Numbered from the stretch's first letter, positions 18,873-29,895 are shown. The stretch is DNA of 39,779 bases from an uncultured Pelagibacteraceae bacterium (GCA_902577625.1 CACGZX010000007.1:1-39779), one strand, 5' to 3'. Numbers and translations: made by a program. The notes: generated from the letters alone by a model not told the origin.

Positions 18873-19238
18873 ATGAGCAAGTTAGGAAAACCAGTTTCGC
18901 AAAGACAATTAAGAGTTGGTGAAATGATTAAGCAGGCTTTGGGTATGATATTTTTAAGAGATGAGGCCAAGCTACCTAATCTTGAGACAAGAGAAATAAC
19001 TGTTACTGAAGTTAGGATGAGCCAAGATCTTAAAGTTGCTAAAGCATTTGTTTTGCCTCTTGGTGGTAAAAATGCTCAGGAAATAGTTAGCAAACTTAAA
19101 GAATTTTCATTTGTAATTAGAAAAGTTTTATCAAAAAAAATAACAATGAAGTATTTACCCAAGCTTCTATTCGTTAAGGATGAATCTTTTGATTATGCTG
19201 AAAAAATAGAAAACTTAATAAAACAAACAAATAAATAA
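18873..19238 (+). CDS. rbfA: Ribosome-binding factor A
   Basis: RbfA helps mature the 5' end of 16S rRNA during 30S assembly. The 121-residue protein shows the single KH-like fold expected: QRQLRVGEMIKQALGMIF at the start, VTEVRMSQDLKVAKAFVLPLGG, and IRKVLSKKITMKYLPKLLFVKDESFDYAEKIENLI at the end in family order. It lies two bases after infB. Normally truB sits between rbfA and rpsO; here only eight bases separate them. Confidence 0.95.
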   Translation: MSKLGKPVSQRQLRVGEMIKQALGMIFLRDEAKLPNLETREITVTEVRMSQDLKVAKAFVLPLGGKNAQEIVSKLKEFSFVIRKVLSKKITMKYLPKLLFVKDESFDYAEKIENLIKQTNK

Positions 19239-19246
19239 GGAAAAAA

Positions 19247-19495
19247 ATGACTAAAAAGAGTAAAGAACTAGCTGTCCATGATACGGATACTGGATCTTCA
19301 GAGGTACAAATAGCACTATTAACTGATAAGATTGAAAATTTATCAAATCATATTAAAAAATTTAAAAAAGATAAACATTCTTCTGTAGGTTTATTAAAAG
19401 CTGTAAATAGAAGAAAAAAGCTATTAGATTATTTAAAAAGGAATAAATTAGAATCTTATCAAAATGTAATATCAAAGTTAAATCTGAGAAAGTAG
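19247..19495 (+). CDS. rpsO: 30S ribosomal protein S15
   Basis: S15 binds 16S rRNA early in 30S assembly. The 82-residue protein keeps the conserved DTGSSEVQIALLT, HSSVGLLKAVNRRKKLLDYL and YQNVISKLNLRK segments. It is six or seven residues shorter than the common 88-89, all lost from the extreme N-terminus, where the first helix normally starts with an extra turn. An AAGGA Shine-Dalgarno precedes the ATG. pnp follows after six bases, the usual partner, since S15 and PNPase are co-transcribed in many bacteria. Confidence 0.95.
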   Translation: MTKKSKELAVHDTDTGSSEVQIALLTDKIENLSNHIKKFKKDKHSSVGLLKAVNRRKKLLDYLKRNKLESYQNVISKLNLRK

Positions 19496-19501
19496 AAATA
19501 A

Positions 19502-21574
19502 ATGTTTAAAGTATTTAAAAAAGAAATTGAAATAAACGGAAAAAAAATAAGTTTAGAGACAGGTAAAATTGCAAGACAAGCAGATGGTGCAATAATTGCA
19601 AAATGTGGAGAAACAGTAGTTTTAGCAACTGTTGTGGGAGCAAAAAAAATAAATCCAGATGTAGATTATTTTCCATTGTCAGTAAACTATCAAGAAAAAT
19701 ATTACGCTGCAGGAAAAATTCCTGGAGGTTATTTTAAAAGAGAAGCAAGACCAACAGAAAGTGAAACTTTAATATCAAGATTAATTGATAGACCAATAAG
19801 ACCGTTGTTTCCAGATGAATTTAAAAACGAAGTACAACTACTTCCAACGGTAATATCTTATGATAAAGAAAATGAAGCAGACATATTGTCAATCATAGCA
19901 TCATCAGCAGCTTTAGCTATATCAGGCATGCCATTCATGGGGCCTGTTGGAGCATCAAGGGTTGGTTTTATCGATGGAAAATATGTTTTAAATCCATCAA
20001 AAAAAGAATTAGAAAATTCGAAATTAGATCTCGTTGTTGCGGGTACAAAAGATGCGGTTTTAATGGTTGAGTCAGAGACTAGCGGATTAACCGAGGAAGA
20101 AATGTTAAATGCAGTTAAATTTGGACATGAAAATTTTGTCCCAGTAATTAATATGATCGAAGAACTTGCTAAAGAATGTAAAAAATCTGAATGGGTCGTT
20201 GAGAAAAAAGATCTATCTGAAGTTAAGAAAAAAATCGAAGATGAATTTACTGATGAATTAAAAAAGGCATTCTCGATTAAAGATAAGCAGGAAAGATCAA
20301 ATCTTATTTCTGAAATAACAGATAAAGCTAAAAAATTATTTGAAGATAATGAAAACTTTACAGATTTAGATGTTAACTCTGAGCTTAAAAGTTTAGAAAA
20401 AAGAATAGTTAGAACAGATATTCTAAAAAATAAAAATAGGATTGATGGAAGAGGACTTTCAGACGTAAGACCAATTATGTGTGAGGTTGGAATTTTACCA
20501 AGAACACATGGTTCTGCATTATTCACAAGAGGAGAAACGCAAGCAATAGTTACAACTACACTTGGAACTTCAGATGATGAACAGAGAATTGAAAGTTTAG
20601 AAGGCCTTCAAAGAGAAAGATTTATGCTTCATTATAATTTTCCACCATTTTCGGTTGGTGAAACTGGACGAATTGGTACTGGAAGAAGAGAAATTGGACA
20701 TGGAAAGCTTGCGTGGAGAGCGATAAATTCATCTTTACCGTCAAAAAAAAGTTTCCCTTATACATTTAGAATAGTATCAGAAATTACAGAGTCTAATGGT
20801 TCATCGTCAATGGCAACAGTTTGTGGAACTTCACTAGCATTAATGGACGCTGGTGTTCCAATAAAAGAACCTGTTGCAGGTATTGCTATGGGTTTAATTA
20901 AAGAGGGTGATGATTTTAGTGTACTGTCAGATATTCTAGGAGATGAGGATCACCTAGGTGATATGGATTTTAAAGTTGCAGGAACTAAAGATGGAATTAC
21001 ATCTCTTCAAATGGATATTAAGATTACAGGAATTACATTTGAAATAATGGAACAAGCTTTAAAACAAGCTAAAGACGGAAGAATTCATATATTAGGAGAA
21101 ATGAATAAAGCTTTAGATAAATCAAGAGATGGCGTTGGTAAACACACTCCAAAGATGGAAAAAATTACTGTAGATAAAAAAGATATTGCTACTGTAATTG
21201 GAAAAGGTGGTGCAACAATAAGAGAGATAGTTGAAAAATCAGGTGCGAAAGTTGATGTAAACGACGAAGGAGTTGTAACAGTCGCCGCACCAGATGAGGA
21301 GTCTCGAAATATCGCTTTACAGTTTATTAAAGATCTTACTGCCAAAGCTGAATTGAATAAAATTTATAATGGTAAAGTTATGAAGATTATGGAATTTGGA
21401 GCGTTTGTTAACTTTCTCGGAAAACAAGACGGTCTAGTTCATATTTCAGAGTTAGCTGACAAAAGAGTTGCCAAAGTAACTGATGTAGTCAAAGAAGGAG
21501 ACGCAGTAAAAGTTAAAGTAATTGGATTTGACAGAGGTAAAGTTAAATTATCTATTAAACAAGCAGCTATCTAA
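19502..21574 (+). CDS. pnp: Polyribonucleotide nucleotidyltransferase (PNPase)
   Basis: PNPase degrades RNA 3'-to-5' by phosphorolysis and is part of the RNA degradosome in many bacteria. The 690-residue protein has two RNase PH cores, roughly 10-220 and 310-540. The second carries [23 protein letters not shown] and [16 protein letters not shown] with the catalytic Asp residues. A KH domain (about 550-610; [12 protein letters not shown]) and a C-terminal S1 domain (about 618-690; [28 protein letters not shown]) follow. It ends the nusA operon; a hairpin follows nine bases after the stop. Confidence 0.97.
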   Translation: MFKVFKKEIEINGKKISLETGKIARQADGAIIAKCGETVVLATVVGAKKINPDVDYFPLSVNYQEKYYAAGKIPGGYFKREARPTESETLISRLIDRPIRPLFPDEFKNEVQLLPTVISYDKENEADILSIIASSAALAISGMPFMGPVGASRVGFIDGKYVLNPSKKELENSKLDLVVAGTKDAVLMVESETSGLTEEEMLNAVKFGHENFVPVINMIEELAKECKKSEWVVEKKDLSEVKKKIEDEFTDELKKAFSIKDKQERSNLISEITDKAKKLFEDNENFTDLDVNSELKSLEKRIVRTDILKNKNRIDGRGLSDVRPIMCEVGILPRTHGSALFTRGETQAIVTTTLGTSDDEQRIESLEGLQRERFMLHYNFPPFSVGETGRIGTGRREIGHGKLAWRAINSSLPSKKSFPYTFRIVSEITESNGSSSMATVCGTSLALMDAGVPIKEPVAGIAMGLIKEGDDFSVLSDILGDEDHLGDMDFKVAGTKDGITSLQMDIKITGITFEIMEQALKQAKDGRIHILGEMNKALDKSRDGVGKHTPKMEKITVDKKDIATVIGKGGATIREIVEKSGAKVDVNDEGVVTVAAPDEESRNIALQFIKDLTAKAELNKIYNGKVMKIMEFGAFVNFLGKQDGLVHISELADKRVAKVTDVVKEGDAVKVKVIGFDRGKVKLSIKQAAI

Positions 21575-21582
21575 TTAATTAT

Positions 21583-21609
21583 AGGGGCACCTGGCAACAG
21601 AACGCCCCT
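21583..21609. terminator. Hairpin between convergent pnp and fabI operons
   Basis: AGGGGC (21583-21588) pairs with GCCCCT (21604-21609) around a 15-base loop, followed on the + strand by TTTATTT. The stem is G+C-rich against a very A+T-rich background. It sits after the pnp stop and touches the stop of the minus-strand mini-gene, so it may end transcription from both sides. The long, relatively G+C-rich loop is unusual for a simple terminator. Confidence 0.6.
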
Positions 21610-21723
21610 TTATTTACTCTTCTTCTTTTCTTTTTTTAGTTTTCTTTTTTCTTTTAAAGAAAGTTTAGGTTTTTTCATCACACTTGCGTCTTTAAATGAT
21701 TTACCACTATATCTTTTAGACAT
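21610..21723 (-). CDS. Small Lys-rich basic protein, unknown function
   Basis: A 37-residue open frame. It starts MSKRYSGKSFKD and ends in an almost pure Lys/Glu/Arg tail; 17 of 37 residues are Lys or Arg. The ATG is five bases after the fabI stop, the spacing typical of a coupled operon gene in this genome, and the frame ends at the hairpin 21583-21609. I do not recognise the family. A nucleic-acid- or ribosome-associated role is conceivable from composition only. In Lys-biased A+T-rich DNA a chance frame is possible; position and tight boundaries are the main arguments for a real gene. Confidence 0.5.
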   Translation of the reverse strand: MSKRYSGKSFKDASVMKKPKLSLKEKRKLKKEKKKSK

Positions 21724-21728
21724 GATAT

Positions 21729-22514
21729 TTAAGTGATATTCTTAGGATCCGGCATTCCTACCTTGTTATATCCAGCGTCTACATAGTGGATTTCTCCAGT
21801 AACACCACCTCCAAGCTCACTTAATAGGTATAAAGCTGAATTTCCAACATCATGAATATCAACATTTCTTTTTAAAAATGAATGATCTTCATTCCATTTA
21901 TAAAGAAATTTTGCGTCTCCAATTGCTGAAGCTGCCAAGGTTTTAATTGGACCTGCACTTATTGCGTTTACTCTAATTCCTTTTGATCCTAAATCTCTAG
22001 CTAAGTATTTAACACTTGCTTCAAGTGCAGATTTACAAACTCCCATCACATTATAATTTGGAATAGCTTTGCTAGACTCATAAGTTAAAGTAAGCATACT
22101 TCCATCTTTATTCATTATCTTAGAAGCTTCTTTTGCAACTTCGGTAAACGAAAAACATGAAATTAACATACTTCTTAAAAAATTTTCTCTAGTTGTATTT
22201 AAATATTCTCCTGATAATTCTGATTTATCCGAAAAGGCAACGGCATGAACAACAAAATCGATTTGACCCCATTTAGATTTTATATCCTCAAAAAGTTTTA
22301 TTACCTCCTCTTTTTTTTCAACATCACAGCTAAAAGTTATATTTGAATTCAATTTTTCCGCTAAGGGAACTACTCTTTTTTTTAAGGCATCACCTAAATA
22401 AGTAAATGATAACTCTGCTCCAGCCTCTGCTAATTTTTGAGAAATACCCCAGGCAATAGATCTTTCATTAGCAACGCCCATGATTAATCCTTTTTTACCC
22501 TTCATTAAACTCAT
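21729..22514 (-). CDS. fabI: Enoyl-[acyl-carrier-protein] reductase (NADH) FabI
   Basis: FabI performs the last reduction of each fatty acid elongation cycle. The 261-residue SDR protein has the FabI-type cofactor motif GVANERSIAWGI (13-24), Tyr145 in the LTLTYESSKA segment, and the catalytic Tyr154-x6-Lys161 (NYNVMGVCKSALEAS). GPIKTLAASAIGD and YVDAGYNKVGMPD follow as in the family. It is the third gene of fabA-fabB-fabI, a gene order common in alphaproteobacteria next to irr. It lies three bases after fabB. Confidence 0.96.
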   Translation of the reverse strand: MSLMKGKKGLIMGVANERSIAWGISQKLAEAGAELSFTYLGDALKKRVVPLAEKLNSNITFSCDVEKKEEVIKLFEDIKSKWGQIDFVVHAVAFSDKSELSGEYLNTTRENFLRSMLISCFSFTEVAKEASKIMNKDGSMLTLTYESSKAIPNYNVMGVCKSALEASVKYLARDLGSKGIRVNAISAGPIKTLAASAIGDAKFLYKWNEDHSFLKRNVDIHDVGNSALYLLSELGGGVTGEIHYVDAGYNKVGMPDPKNIT

Positions 22515-22517
22515 AAA

Positions 22518-23729
22518 TTAAACCTTTTCAAAGACTAAAGTTGCATTGGTTCCACCAAATCCAAAGCTGTTAGACATAATAGAGTTTAAACTTACTTCTT
22601 TTTCTACTTTTGTAACTATTGGAAATTTTTTAGCTTCATCATCCATGTCCGTTATGTTTACTGAAGCTGATATAAAGTTGTTTTTCATCATAATTAAACT
22701 ATATACAGCCTCGTGTACTGAAGTTGCTCCTAATGAATGACCCGAAAGAGATTTTGTAGAACTTATTTTAGGTACTTTATCTTTAAAGACTTCACCTACA
22801 GCTTTTAATTCAGTTATATCTCCAACTGGAGTTGAAGTTCCATGCGTATTTATATAATCAATCTTGTTTCTGCTTGTGTTTAAAGCCATTTGCATACATC
22901 TTACAGCTCCTTCTCCAGATGGAGCTACCATATCATATCCGTCAGAAGTTGCTCCATAACCTGTTAATTCAGCATAAATTTTAGCTCCCCTTGCTTTTGC
23001 GTGTTCATACTCTTCTAAAACCAAAACTCCACCTCCTCCTGAAATTACAAATCCATCCCTAGTTTTATCGTATGGTCTAGATGCTTTTTCTGGAGTATCA
23101 TTATACTTTGAAGATAGAGCGGTCATTGCATCAAACATTGCAGTCATTGCATAATGAACTTCATCACTTCCCCCTGCAAAAACAATATTTTGTTTTCCAA
23201 GTTGAATTAATTCCATTGCATTTCCAATACAATGTCCACTAGTTGCACATGCAGAACTAATTGTATAATTAACACCTTTTATTTTGAATGGCACTGCCAA
23301 TGTAGCAGAGGCAGTACTAGACATTGTTCTTGGGACTACAAATGGTCCCATTTTTTTTGGATTTTTTTCTCTTGTTTTGTCTGCAGCTAAAATAACGTTT
23401 TGTATAGATGGTCCACCTGATCCCATAATCATTCCTGTTGAAACATTGCTTACATCTTTTTCTTCCAGTCCAGAGTCTTTAACTGCTTCAGTCATAGAAA
23501 TATAATTATATGCAGAGCCAGGTCCCATAAATCTTATAAATTTTCTATCTACGTGGTCTTCAAGTTTAATATTCGGTTTACCATGAACGTTACTTTTTAA
23601 GTTATATTCTTTATATTCTTCTGAAAATGTAATCCCAGATTTTGAATTTAACAAAGATTGATAAACCTCCTCTTGATTATTTCCTAAACAGGATACGACC
23701 CCAATACCAGTAACAACTACTTTTTTCAT
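22518..23729 (-). CDS. fabB: 3-oxoacyl-[acyl-carrier-protein] synthase I FabB
   Basis: FabB condenses malonyl-ACP with acyl-ACP and is required to elongate the cis-unsaturated intermediate made by FabA. The 403-residue thiolase-fold enzyme has the catalytic Cys161 in [12 protein letters not shown] and the two catalytic His residues in [11 protein letters not shown] (near 296) and SLSGHSLGA (near 331). [16 protein letters not shown] closes the family pattern. Its ATG shares one base with the fabA stop (TAATG), giving tight coupling. Nothing unusual. Confidence 0.96.
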   Translation of the reverse strand: MKKVVVTGIGVVSCLGNNQEEVYQSLLNSKSGITFSEEYKEYNLKSNVHGKPNIKLEDHVDRKFIRFMGPGSAYNYISMTEAVKDSGLEEKDVSNVSTGMIMGSGGPSIQNVILAADKTREKNPKKMGPFVVPRTMSSTASATLAVPFKIKGVNYTISSACATSGHCIGNAMELIQLGKQNIVFAGGSDEVHYAMTAMFDAMTALSSKYNDTPEKASRPYDKTRDGFVISGGGGVLVLEEYEHAKARGAKIYAELTGYGATSDGYDMVAPSGEGAVRCMQMALNTSRNKIDYINTHGTSTPVGDITELKAVGEVFKDKVPKISSTKSLSGHSLGATSVHEAVYSLIMMKNNFISASVNITDMDDEAKKFPIVTKVEKEVSLNSIMSNSFGFGGTNATLVFEKV

Positions 23730-24232
23730 TATTTAAATAAACCTACTTTTAAATTCTCAGCACTATAAATTTTTTTATCATCTGCAAACAAAACACCGTT
23801 TGCTAAACCAACTGTCGTTCCACCTGGAGATATAATTTTTTTCATATCGATTATATATTTTGCTTTTTTTACACTTTTCAAAACTTCTCCAGTAAACTTT
23901 ACTGTGCCAACTCCCAAAGCTCTTCCTTTTCCAGGATTTCCTAGCCATCCTAGATAAAAACCGACCAGTTGCCACATTGCGTCTAAACCAAGACATCCAG
24001 GCATAACTGGATCTTCCTTAAAATGACAACTAAAAAACCAAAGGTCATCTTTTATATCTAGTTCAGCAGTAATAGAACCTTTTTTGAAAGCACCATTATC
24101 TTCTTTAACTTCTGTTATTCTATCAAACATAAGCATTGGAGGAAGTGGTAATTTGGCGTTTCCTGGCCCAAAAAGCTTGCCATTTCCGCAATTAATTAGT
24201 TCTTCATAATTGTATGATGATTTTTTTTCCAT
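23729..24232 (-). CDS. fabA: 3-hydroxydecanoyl-ACP dehydratase/isomerase FabA
   Basis: FabA dehydrates 3-hydroxydecanoyl-ACP and isomerises the product to the cis-3 form, starting anaerobic-type unsaturated fatty acid synthesis. The 167-residue hot-dog-fold protein has active-site His70 and Asp84 in [31 protein letters not shown] and [11 protein letters not shown] are further FabA marks that separate it from FabZ. It is first in the fabA-fabB-fabI operon and divergent from irr with 78 bases between. A clear promoter was not identified in that gap. Confidence 0.96.
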   Translation of the reverse strand: MEKKSSYNYEELINCGNGKLFGPGNAKLPLPPMLMFDRITEVKEDNGAFKKGSITAELDIKDDLWFFSCHFKEDPVMPGCLGLDAMWQLVGFYLGWLGNPGKGRALGVGTVKFTGEVLKSVKKAKYIIDMKKIISPGGTTVGLANGVLFADDKKIYSAENLKVGLFK

Positions 24233-24310
24233 AAATATAGATCTTTAATACTTTATTTATTAAAATTACAATATACAAATACTCAAGGTTTGTTATAAAT
24301 TTGTCAAAAA
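24233..24310. promoter_or_regulatory. Divergent fabA / irr promoter region
   Basis: This gap must hold the start signals for both fabABI (-) and irr (+). For irr, TATAAA at 24294-24299 ends 11 bases before the ATG. For fabA, TTGACA lies on the minus strand at 24307-24302, without a convincing -10 at the right distance; TTGAGT plus TTAATA further on is an alternative. I see no Irr-box-like TTTAGAA here. Confidence 0.35.
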
Positions 24311-24727
24311 ATGGAAAATAATTGCATATTTATTGAAAAATTAAGGTCTTCAGGGTTAAGACCGACTAAACAAAGAATAAAAATTTGTAAATTATTGTTT
24401 GATAGAAAAAAAACTTTTCATTTTACGATTAATGACCTTTCCAAAATATTAAATAAGGAAATAAGACAGAAAGTTTCTTTGGCAACAATATATAACACAA
24501 TTCACTCATTTAAAAAAAAAGGATATTTAAAAGAAATATCAGTAAATAAGGATAAGAGTTATTTTGATACAAATACCTCAAATCATCATCACTTTCTTGA
24601 TATGAACACTAATGAACTAATAGATTTAAAAAGTGAGGATGTTCATAATATTAAGATAAAAAAAAGAATACCTGGAAAAAAAATTAATTCTATAGAAGTT
24701 TTAGTTAAAATTGAAAATAGTAACTAA
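24311..24727 (+). CDS. irr: Irr-like heme/iron-responsive Fur-family regulator
   Basis: Irr represses or activates iron- and heme-related genes in alphaproteobacteria according to heme status. This 138-residue protein has the Irr-style start LRSSGLRPTKQRIKICKLLF (11-30), the winged-helix segment VSLATIYNTIHSFKKKGYL and the Irr hallmark YFDTNTSNHHHFLDM with His92-94, the histidine-rich heme site. The N-terminal Cys-Pro heme motif of Bradyrhizobium Irr is not seen, as in many other Irr proteins. Location divergent from fabA-fabB-fabI is characteristic. It is distinct from fur at 9133. A palindrome resembling an Irr box precedes the adjacent katG. Confidence 0.85.
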   Translation: MENNCIFIEKLRSSGLRPTKQRIKICKLLFDRKKTFHFTINDLSKILNKEIRQKVSLATIYNTIHSFKKKGYLKEISVNKDKSYFDTNTSNHHHFLDMNTNELIDLKSEDVHNIKIKKRIPGKKINSIEVLVKIENSN

Positions 24728-24788
24728 TCTCAAAAATATTACAAAATCGTTAAATTATATAAAATTGCATTGAGACAATTCTGCTGTA

Positions 24789-24815
24789 TTGACACTACTT
24801 TAGAATCATTATAAA
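24789..24815 (+). promoter_or_regulatory. Putative katG promoter
   Basis: A perfect TTGACA (24789-24794) is followed after 15 bases by TATAAA (24810-24815), or after 17 bases by TAAATT. The first choice predicts a start near 24822, only about three bases before the katG ATG at 24825, and no Shine-Dalgarno is present. A leaderless message is therefore likely. Confidence 0.5.
24799..24815. promoter_or_regulatory. Irr-box-like palindrome over the katG -10
   Basis: TTTAGAA-TCA-TTATAAA differs at one base from the pattern TTTAGAA-N3-TTCTAAA that I remember as the Irr control element of alphaproteobacteria. It covers the whole -10 hexamer of katG and lies 72 bases after the irr stop. Binding there should block the polymerase. 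The match is from memory and untested. Confidence 0.45.
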
Positions 24816-24824
24816 TTAGAATAA

Positions 24825-27062
<2,238 letters not shown>

Positions 27063-27068
27063 ACTTAA

Positions 27069-27518
27069 TTAAATTCCCCAAACATTTTTTGTATTAATCC
27101 ATCCAATATAATCACCAGTTTGAATCCTACACCAATTAAGCTTACATTCTTTTATAATTACTAATCTACCTTTTTCTAATTTTGCCAAAGGTTTAGAAAA
27201 TTTAGTATTTTTACTAAAAACAATTTTTTCTTCAAGAACAACTAAGGAATTTAATTTCCTAAGCATAATTCTATGTATCCAACCACTATTTTTTTTATGA
27301 TCTATTATTCTTCGAAAATTATCTTTTTTATCAATTACTTTAATTGGTAAGAATTTTTTCTTATAAATATACTTGATAGGATAATTTTTTCCTGGTCCAT
27401 ATCTGACATATACTTTATCTTTTTTTAAAGAAAGGAAATAATTATTTTCTTCTGAGATAGCGTAAGATGAGTTTATAAATAAAAAAAATAGTATTATTAA
27501 AAATTTTTGCATATACAA
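27069..27518 (-). CDS. Exported protein with two SH3-like (SH3b) domains
   Basis: A 149-residue predicted periplasmic protein. A signal peptide ends near SSYA (about residue 20), followed by an SH3b repeat (about 28-85; VYVRYGPGKNYPIKYIYKK, then GWIHRIML) and a second (about 92-149; ending WCRIQTGDYIGWINTKNVWGI). This is the pattern of small alphaproteobacterial SH3 proteins of unknown exact role, often thought to bind cell wall. The start is either ATG 27518 or ATG 27512, both inside the end of the thiF-like gene. No catalytic domain is present. Confidence 0.82.
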   Translation of the reverse strand: MYMQKFLIILFFLFINSSYAISEENNYFLSLKKDKVYVRYGPGKNYPIKYIYKKKFLPIKVIDKKDNFRRIIDHKKNSGWIHRIMLRKLNSLVVLEEKIVFSKNTKFSKPLAKLEKGRLVIIKECKLNWCRIQTGDYIGWINTKNVWGI

Positions 27519-28255
27519 ATTTTCTTTTTATTAAATTGCACTTTTCTAAAATTTAAATTAAGTAAATCTAAAATTAAGATTTTATTGTTTGATTCTTTAC
27601 CTAAGTTTAAAATTTTCTTTAAAACTTCTATTGCTTGAATATTGCCAACTATACCAGCTATAGGTCCCAATATACCCTCAAATTCACAATTTAATATTTC
27701 ATCTGAAGGTTTTGTTTGATAAAAACATTTAAGACATGGATCTTTTTTGTTTTTAAAATTAAAAGTAAAAATATGTCCATCCATTTTACTAATGGCACCT
27801 ACAATTAAAATTTTTTTATATTTTAATGAGTATTCATTTAACAAAAATTTAGTATTAAAATTATCAGACCCATCAATAATAAAATGATAATTTTTAAATA
27901 TTTTTTCGATATTTTTTTTTTCAATTCTTTCTTTAAAGATTTTTATTTTGACTTCTGGATTAATTAAATTAATTTTTTTTTTTAAAACGCTAACTTTAAA
28001 CTTACCTATATCTTTAGAGTTGTATAATGATTGCCTATGAATATTGGAAATATTTACTTTATCATGATCAATAATACCAATATTTCCAACACCCGCTCTA
28101 CTTAAATAATCAATTACAGGACAACCCAGTCCTCCTGCACCAACAACCAAAACTTTTGATTTAATTATCTTTTCTTGCCCTGATGGACCAATATCTTTTA
28201 AAACTATTTGTCTAGAATATCTTTCTATTAATTTTTTATTTAGGATATTTTTCAT
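27497..28255 (-). CDS. ThiF/MoeB/HesA-family E1-like adenylyltransferase
   Basis: These enzymes adenylate the C-terminal Gly of ThiS/MoaD-type sulfur carriers, for thiamine or molybdopterin synthesis. The 252-residue protein has RYSRQIVLKDIGPSGQEKI at the start, the nucleotide-binding GAGGLGC (39-45), DxDxVxxSNxxRQ-like residues (IIDHDKVNISNIHRQ), a CLKC zinc half-site (174-177) and Cys190 at the usual catalytic position. The second zinc half-site, usually CxxC, is reduced to Cys247-x-Cys249 at the very end. MoeB versus ThiF cannot be decided; no thi or moa genes are in the window. It overlaps dut by four bases. Confidence 0.87.
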   Translation of the reverse strand: MKNILNKKLIERYSRQIVLKDIGPSGQEKIIKSKVLVVGAGGLGCPVIDYLSRAGVGNIGIIDHDKVNISNIHRQSLYNSKDIGKFKVSVLKKKINLINPEVKIKIFKERIEKKNIEKIFKNYHFIIDGSDNFNTKFLLNEYSLKYKKILIVGAISKMDGHIFTFNFKNKKDPCLKCFYQTKPSDEILNCEFEGILGPIAGIVGNIQAIEVLKKILNLGKESNNKILILDLLNLNFRKVQFNKKKICICKNF

Positions 28256-28689
28256 TTACCAGTTGATCCAAAGCCACCAGAACCTCTTATTGTTTCTGGT
28301 AATTGATCTACTTCTTTAAGTTCCATCTTTATAACTGGTGTTAAAACCATTTGAGCAACTCTATCATTATTATTTACAATAAAATCTTTATTTCCATGGT
28401 TAAATAATATTATTTTTAACTCTCCTCTATAATCGCTATCAATAGTTCCAGGAGTATTTAATACACCTATGCTAGATTTTGCAGAAAGGCCCGATCTTGG
28501 TCTTATTTGTATTTCTAAATCTTCTGGTATTGCAATAGATAAACCTGTTGGAATTAATTCTAAAGTATTAGGTGAAATTTTTATTGGCTCTTCGACAAAT
28601 GCCATCAAATCCATACCTGACGATCCTCTAGTTTTGTATTCAGGTAGTTTTACTTTTGAATTAAGTCTTTTAACTAAAACTTTGACCAT
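28252..28689 (-). CDS. dut: dUTP diphosphatase
   Basis: Dut hydrolyses dUTP to dUMP, keeping uracil out of DNA and feeding thymidylate synthesis. The 145-residue trimeric-type enzyme shows its five motifs in order: GSSGMDLMA, PRSGLSAKSSIGV, NTPGTIDSDYRGE, NNNDRVAQMVLTP, and the C-terminal GSGGFGSTGK that closes over the active site. It shares one base with the coaBC stop. coaBC-dut adjacency is common in proteobacteria. Confidence 0.97.
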   Translation of the reverse strand: MVKVLVKRLNSKVKLPEYKTRGSSGMDLMAFVEEPIKISPNTLELIPTGLSIAIPEDLEIQIRPRSGLSAKSSIGVLNTPGTIDSDYRGELKIILFNHGNKDFIVNNNDRVAQMVLTPVIKMELKEVDQLPETIRGSGGFGSTGK

Positions 28690-29888
28690 TAATTTAATTG
28701 AGAAATTATTCTATTAACTATTTCGTTAGCAAGATTTGATTTTCTCATTTTTGGAAGGTTCTCTTCAGAATTATTTTTATAAAATATAGAAACTTTATTG
28801 AAGTCTGACTCAAATCCTATATCTTTTTTAGATACATCATTAGCAATTATCCAATCACAATTTTTTTCAGACAGCTTTTTTAAAGAATTGTTTTTAAGAG
28901 AATTTGTTTCAGCTGCAAAGCCAACAACTAATTTTGGTCTAAGTGAATTATGATTTGAAATATGTCCTAAAATATCAGTATTTTTTTCTAAAGAAAGTTC
29001 TGAAAAATTTTTTTTCTTTATTTTCTCATTTTTTTGATTTTTTACTTTAAAATCAGCAACTGCAGCTGAGAAAACAGCAACATCTGTTGGAAGATTATTT
29101 AAAGTAGCTTCTAACATTTCGTCAGCTGATTTTACTTTAACTAAATTTACGCCTTTAATTGGATTTAAATTTGTTGGTCCTGATATTAAAGTAGTTTGAA
29201 AACCATTTTCAAATAAAGATCTTGCAATTTCATAACCTTGTTTACCACTAGATTTATTCGATATAAATCTTACAGGGTCAATATATTCATGAGTAGGCCC
29301 CGCAGTCACAAGTGCTTTAAATTTTTTACTATTTTCTAATTTTTTAAAATAATTATTTATATGATTTATAATTGTATTTGGCTCAGACATTTTTCCCATT
29401 CCATATTCACCACAGGCCATTTCACCTGTTTCAGGTCCAATTATTTCATAACCAAAATCTACTAATTTTTTTAAATTGTCCTTGTTTGATTGATGTTCCC
29501 ACATCCTCACATTCATTGCAGGTGCAATAAAAACTTTTTTATCAGAAGCAAAAATAACAGTAGAGGCTAAATCATCAGACAATCCAAAACTAATTTTTGA
29601 AATAGTATTTGCAGTTGCTGGAGCTATTAAAATTAAATCTGACCATCTTGACAATGAAATGTGGTCCATTTCAGATTCATTGTCTGAGTTAAATAAATCT
29701 ATATAAACTTTATCTTGTGATAAAGATGTTACTGACAGCGGTGTAACGAAATTTTTTGCATTATTTGTAAGAATTGTTTTTACATCTGCACCATTCTTCT
29801 TTAAAAGTCTGATAACTTCTAAACTTTTATAAGCTGCAATACCACCACATATAATTAACAATATTTTTTTTTCATTTAAATTTTTCAT
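28689..29888 (-). CDS. coaBC: Bifunctional phosphopantothenoylcysteine decarboxylase/synthetase CoaBC
   Basis: CoaBC (Dfp) joins phosphopantothenate to cysteine and decarboxylates the product, two steps of coenzyme A synthesis. The 399-residue protein has an N-terminal flavodoxin-like CoaC part (1 to about 185; GGIAAYKSLEVIR, MDHISLSRW with the catalytic His, PAMNVRMW, and the Cys in GEMACGEYGMG). A C-terminal CoaB part follows (from about 188; ALVTAGPTHEYIDPVRFISNKSSGKQGYEIA, and GFAAET). It sits between ubiB and dut. Nothing odd. Confidence 0.96.
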   Translation of the reverse strand: MKNLNEKKILLIICGGIAAYKSLEVIRLLKKNGADVKTILTNNAKNFVTPLSVTSLSQDKVYIDLFNSDNESEMDHISLSRWSDLILIAPATANTISKISFGLSDDLASTVIFASDKKVFIAPAMNVRMWEHQSNKDNLKKLVDFGYEIIGPETGEMACGEYGMGKMSEPNTIINHINNYFKKLENSKKFKALVTAGPTHEYIDPVRFISNKSSGKQGYEIARSLFENGFQTTLISGPTNLNPIKGVNLVKVKSADEMLEATLNNLPTDVAVFSAAVADFKVKNQKNEKIKKKNFSELSLEKNTDILGHISNHNSLRPKLVVGFAAETNSLKNNSLKKLSEKNCDWIIANDVSKKDIGFESDFNKVSIFYKNNSEENLPKMRKSNLANEIVNRIISQLN

Positions 29889-29895
29889 TGGCTGA

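Noticed and set aside
19858..20526. 222-codon open frame antisense to pnp
   Set aside because: It lies wholly inside well-conserved pnp, shows Ser/Phe-rich composition typical of the complement of Lys/Glu-rich coding DNA, and has no recognisable motif.
23778..23996. 72-codon frame on the same strand within fabA
   Set aside because: A shifted-frame shadow of the intact FabA sequence, without its own motif.
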